Positions 59,735 through 64,000 of a DNA stretch of 64,000 bases are shown here, one piece after another; positions within the stretch are counted from its first letter, which is position 1; each line of letters starts with the position of its first letter. Source of the DNA: Microcebus murinus. Lineage: Eukaryota > Chordata > Mammalia > Primates > Cheirogaleidae. A model generated the notes under the pieces. The model saw only the letters and a list, made by a program, of their open reading frames with translations. It was not told where the DNA came from and did not search any database. The stretch lies in assembly GCF_040939455.1 (NCBI RefSeq), contig NC_134108.1, positions 11,313,501-11,377,500 of the forward strand. Direction: 5' to 3'. The position numbers and the translations under genes were made by a program.

Positions 59735-60619
59735 TTTAGCACAAGTTGATTCAGGCAAATCCAGATGAATCCTGAATATGACAAATAAACAAAAAGTGCT
59801 GGTAAGCACAGTTAATAACTTTGATTCTACTGCCTCACACTATTGGTATAAAAGGCTGGTTAGTGGGCCCAAAAGGTCTCCACGGGTAACTTAGTTCCTC
59901 CTGGGATTATTAAGCATCACCTTTTGTTGGCCTTGTACTATACTGTCATTGAAAAGCTTCTAATCACTCAATAGCTATGAATTAAATACAAAATAAAGAA
60001 CAAGATAAATTTTTTAACTTTTTAAAAAGCAAACTGGAGATGTCTTCAAAATCAACAGTCAATTTTAAGAAAATCCAAAATGCAATACTAACATGGCATA
60101 TATTGCTGTAAAACCACAGGAAATCTAAATTCCATAATAAAAGCTTTTTCTAAGTGTTTCAAGGGCATCAAATGTGTAAAAAAAAACCATTTTAATGTAG
60201 TCAATTATCATGAAAATGAGAGATTTTATGGCATAAATATTTATAAGGTCCAGGCGTCACCTTACATAATAAGCAAGCCCCAATCATTTGACCAAATGAC
60301 CAATTAATTACTTTTGCAAGAGTATGCGAATATTAAACATAAAAACCAAGATATAAAACTAATTTTTCATAAACTTGCCCTTGAAAGCATATTTTTTTCT
60401 GTAGATCATTGCATCCAAATTAAATATACGTTGACAACTGACAATGAATGATAATGTATAAAATCCTAAATTTTGAAATTAAATAGAATTCTTCATAATG
60501 AGTAATTGGCAATATTTGTACATAAATGGTAAATCAGTATTTAAAATCATGCTACTTAAAAGAAACCTACAAAATGAGCTTCAGGTAGGTATAAGGAAAT
60601 TTCTAGGAAGAAAAAAGTC
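59735..60619. other. AT-rich noncoding sequence
   Basis: I see nothing I can name. Confidence 0.35.
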
Positions 60620-60627
60620 CTTTAGGA

Positions 60628-60914
60628 CAGCAATCCCTAACCTTTTTAGCACCAGGGACCAGTTTCACGGAAGACAGTTTTTCCCCAGGCAGGGGGAGGC
60701 GGGGTTGAGGCCATGATGCGAGTGATGGGGAGCGGCTGTAAACAGAGATGAAGCTTTGCTCGCTCTCCCACTGCTCACCTCCTGCTGTGCACCACGCCCC
60801 TTCCTAAGTCTCATGCAAGGTAATTTTTCTACGGGGAGGGGGGAACTCTGTGGCCTGGTCCCTAACAGGCCACAGACTGGTACCAGTCCACAGCCTGGTG
60901 GTTGGGGAACTCAG
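60628..60914 (+). mobile_element. MER1-type hAT-Charlie element with perfect 8-bp target duplication
   Basis: It begins CAGCAATCCCTAACCTTTTT with GCACCAGGGACCAGTTTCAC and ends GGTTGGGGAACTCAG, near-inverted termini. CTTTAGGA stands at 60620-60627 and 60915-60922. It has no transposase, so it is nonautonomous. Confidence 0.88.
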
Positions 60915-61142
60915 CTTTAGGAAATATGCTTATAAAACCCTGGCTTATAAATATTAGCCGCTAGATACATCTGTTTACAACATTTTTGAAGAGCTATATT
61001 GGAACATTTAAGAAAGTACAGGTAATCTGCCCAGATATAAATGTAATTAAAGTGTTATATTTAGCCTTTCAGTCAACTCACAGTATTTTCTTTTTATGTA
61101 CTGAAGTCAAACCATTTAAGCTGAAAGGTTCCTAGTAAGTTT

Positions 61143-61798
61143 TTTTTTTTTTTTTTTATTTCGGCATATTATGGGGGTACAGATTTTAAGGTTTGAATAA
61201 ATGCCCATTTCCCTCCCTCCCCCCAAAAGTCTGAGTCTCCATCATGACCATCCCCCAGATGGTGCACATCTCACTCATTATGTATGTATATACCCGCCCC
61301 CCTCCCCCTCCCACCTGCCCAATACCCTATTACTGTAGTACCTATGTGTCCACTTAGGTGCTACTCAGTTAATACCAGTTTGCTGGAGAATATATCTGGT
61401 GCTCGTTTTTCCATTCTTGGGATACTTGACTTAGTAGTATGGGTTCCAGCTCTAACCAGGAAAATATAAGATGTGCTATATTGCCATTGTTTCTTAGAGC
61501 TGAATAGTACTCCATGGTATACATATACCACATTTTATTAATCCATTCTTGGATTGGTGGGCACTTGGGCTGTTTCCACAGCCTTGCAATTATGAATTGT
61601 GCTGCTATAAACATTCGAGTGCAGATGTCTTTTTTGTAGAGTGTCATTGGATCATTTGGGTAGATGCCCAGCAATGGGATTGCTGGATCAAATGGTAGAT
61701 TCACTTGTATCGCTTTAAGGTATCTCCATATTGCTTTCCACAGAGGTTGAACTAGTTTGCAGTCCCACCAGCAGTGTAGGAGTGTTCCTCTCTCTCCG
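61143..61798 (-). mobile_element. 5'-truncated strepsirrhine L1
   Basis: Poly-T (the tail in reverse), then TTTCGGCATATTATGGGGGT (3' UTR), then the ORF2 C-terminus in reverse: the 111-codon frame at 61704-61369 reads PFDPAIPLLGIYP, WKQPKCPPIQEWINK and YTMEYYSALRNN. The 12-bp duplication CCTAGTAAGTTT flanks it (61131-61142, 61799-61810). Confidence 0.93.
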
Positions 61799-61810
61799 CC
61801 TAGTAAGTTT

Positions 61811-63839
61811 AATTCTGAGAATAATTGAATCTGAGTTCCAAAGAGACCAGAGAGGTCATCTCTAGCCCAGCTTTCCTTCTAATTTGAGAACTTCCTATAG
61901 TATCCTGTATCCTGGCAGATGGGCCACTTTCTTTTGCCTAAATACACTGAGTGATGGGAAGCTCGCAGCTCTGTTAGGGGGCATGTTCCATTGTCAAATA
62001 ACCAGTCGATGGATGAGAACTCCTGGCAACTCTAAATCAGTCATTCTAAAAATTCCACTAATTAATTGTGGTCTATCATTATTAACCCAAATCGTACTCC
62101 TCTCTTCCACCCAACCACCCAACAAAAAAGTCAATTACTCTGGACCTTCCCTGCTCTCTCTCCAGCCCAGCTCTTCCCTCTCTCCTGATCTATCTTTACA
62201 AGGAAGCCGGAATCACCCTTACAAAGCAAAACAAACAAAGCTAGATTATGTTCTTCCCTAAAAATCAGAATGTGCACAGAATGGAGTCCTAGACTTCAAT
62301 CTATGGCTCAGAAGGCACAGAGCCCACACTCTTGGTTACACTCACTCAGGAAACGAGGTTACTGGCACCATCTGGGGCCATGAAGTCTCGGGAGGGTTGG
62401 GCTTCCCCTGGAGAAGGCAGAATGGAACACAGTTCCAGAGTTCCCAGACATATGCAAATTCCACACTGTTCCCCCTTCACCAAGGAGACCCAACAATCGC
62501 TGTTAGGGAAGGCAATGGAGATAGATGTGATCAACTCTGATGTGATGTGATCAACTGATCAACTCTTCTCCATACCCATGGGGGACGGAAGGAAAGGAAA
62601 TGAGATGTGTCTGATGACAGAGGGAAAGTATAACTATCCAAATTAGGGTCACACTGAAATACCTTCAGAGTCACTGAAAATGTTTGAGTGAAGCAGGCCT
62701 GAATACTGCATTCCTAAGATACAGGGAACACCTGTTTGCAAATTAGGCTTGTACAAGTATTCTCCAGCACACATACAAAAAATGATCTCTTCTATTTTTC
62801 TTGACATATGATACTCCATGGAAATATTTTTCGCTTTTCCACCACTACTATACACAATGATTAAACAATTTTTTTTCACTCTTCTCCTAATTCTACTAAA
62901 AGAAAATAACAAGTAGATGAAAAATAGTGACTGACACTCAACGTTGGGGAGACTGCATGGAGTGGTGGGGACTATGGCAAACTGGCCCGTGATGACCCAA
63001 CCATAAGTCCAGCAGCTACACGGCCCCAGCCACCCACTGCCAGCTGCAAATACAGAACCCAGTGTTGCCAGACGAACCACATTTTTAAGAAATAAATTTT
63101 CAATTTTTAAATGTAGGCAACTAATTTAAATGTAGTCAACACATTCATCTCAGGCACATTTTACAGGCCAAGGAGAGGTTCTCCACAGCCCAGCCCCAGC
63201 CCGAAATCCACCAGTGTGCAACCTCTGATGCAAATGGCAAAATGCAAACAAGAAAATTCTCAACCCTAGGAAACATCTCCAACGAAGACAATTAGCAGTG
63301 CCAACTTCCCTGGCTTCCTCTCAGGGTTATCTCACCAACCACCCAGGCCAAGGCAAGCAGATGTTCGGCATGGTTTTGGAGGAGGGTCATTGATGGGGAA
63401 GTGGCCTTGGAGGGGACCACAGAGGCCATGCCATTCTCCTTCCTGGTGAGTGGAGGAACCCCTCCCTACCCTGTAGGGCTCTTCACCTGCAGCCAACCAG
63501 CTCAGACACCACACCCTTCCCTGAGAAGTTCACTGCTGCACAGAGTCGTCACCCCACTTTCCCACAGCTCTGTAAGAAAGTCCTCCTTCTACTGCCACCC
63601 ATGGGTCCTCATGCTCCCCTTACACATCACGCTTGTCAAGCACCTCGAGGCCAGAATTAGGTGCTGCATTGAGTTAACCAGCTGACTGCTTTCCAGGCTA
63701 ATCTTCAGTTCCCTCCATCATTATGGTGGACACTCAGGTTGCTATTTCCATGCATTCCAACCTGGATCGCCTTCCTCTGGTTATCAGTGTGTACCTCACA
63801 TCTAACATCTAAGGAAAGGACAGACAGACACCCAAGGTT
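61811..63839. other. Noncoding sequence at the right end
   Basis: Mostly unique DNA. No gene or clear repeat, apart from small tandem repeats of GATGTGATCAACT at 62525-62565. Confidence 0.4.
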
Positions 63840-64000
63840 ACTCAGCACCTCAACCTGCCAGGTAGGCACCGTACCAGGAGTGTGACATCTATTTTCATAT
63901 TTAATTTTCACAGCGATGTTCTTTGAGTTGTATTATCATCACTACTTTGCAGATGAGGAAACTGAGGCCAAAGTTAAGTAATTCGCTGAAGGTCACAAAA
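63840..64000 (-). repeat. MIR SINE, cut by the window edge
   Basis: GCAGATGAGGAAACTGAGGC followed by AAGTTAAGTAATTCGCTGAA and GGTCACA is the reverse MIR core. Confidence 0.8.

Overview
This window is mammalian nuclear DNA, almost certainly from a strepsirrhine primate and probably a lemur. Three things point there: primate Alu SINEs; one Alu (8499-8834) with the extra linker between its monomers that I associate with lemur Alus; and L1 3' ends of the strepsirrhine type (7527-7650, 61143-61798). The base composition, sparse short exons, MIR, L2, MaLR, hAT and Tigger fossils and microsatellites all fit primate intronic DNA. There is no prokaryotic gene, CRISPR array or phage in it.

The only gene I can support is TIAM2 (STEF), a Rac guanine-nucleotide exchange factor, on the minus strand. 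Eight coding exons can be read with exact splice signals: 37066-35873, 30548-30113, 25291-25119, 23050-22826, 12780-12595, 11881-11735, 9659-9588 and 1584-1423. Joined, they give 2589 nt, or 863 in-frame codons without a stop. This is roughly the N-terminal half of the protein: a myristoylatable serine-rich leader, the N-terminal PH domain, the coiled coil plus Ex region, and the start of the Ras-binding domain. The rest of the RBD, the PDZ, the catalytic DH and the C-terminal PH lie beyond the left edge. A 5' UTR exon at 38328-38219 carries a minimal ATG-TAA upstream ORF.

Layout: 1-38218 alternates the exons with introns holding old repeats (MIR, L2, two MaLR LTRs, other fossils) and two Alus. 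38329-64000 has no coding sequence I can support. It is probably upstream TIAM2 intron or 5' flank and is richer in transposons: a long antisense L1 piece, two Alus, MER20, an ERV-like LTR, a 1.5-kb ancient repeat, a 5'-inverted L1, a MER2 split by an L1, a MER1-type hAT element with perfect 8-bp target duplications, and a 5'-truncated L1 with 12-bp target duplications.

I found no convincing new biological system. The best leads are the start-stop uORF, the run of frame-neutral exons, the GC-shifted first coding exon, a repeat-poor intronic block (5450-7500) that could be regulatory, and a few candidate upstream exons. Repeat family names come from memory of consensus sequences and were not checked with a masker.
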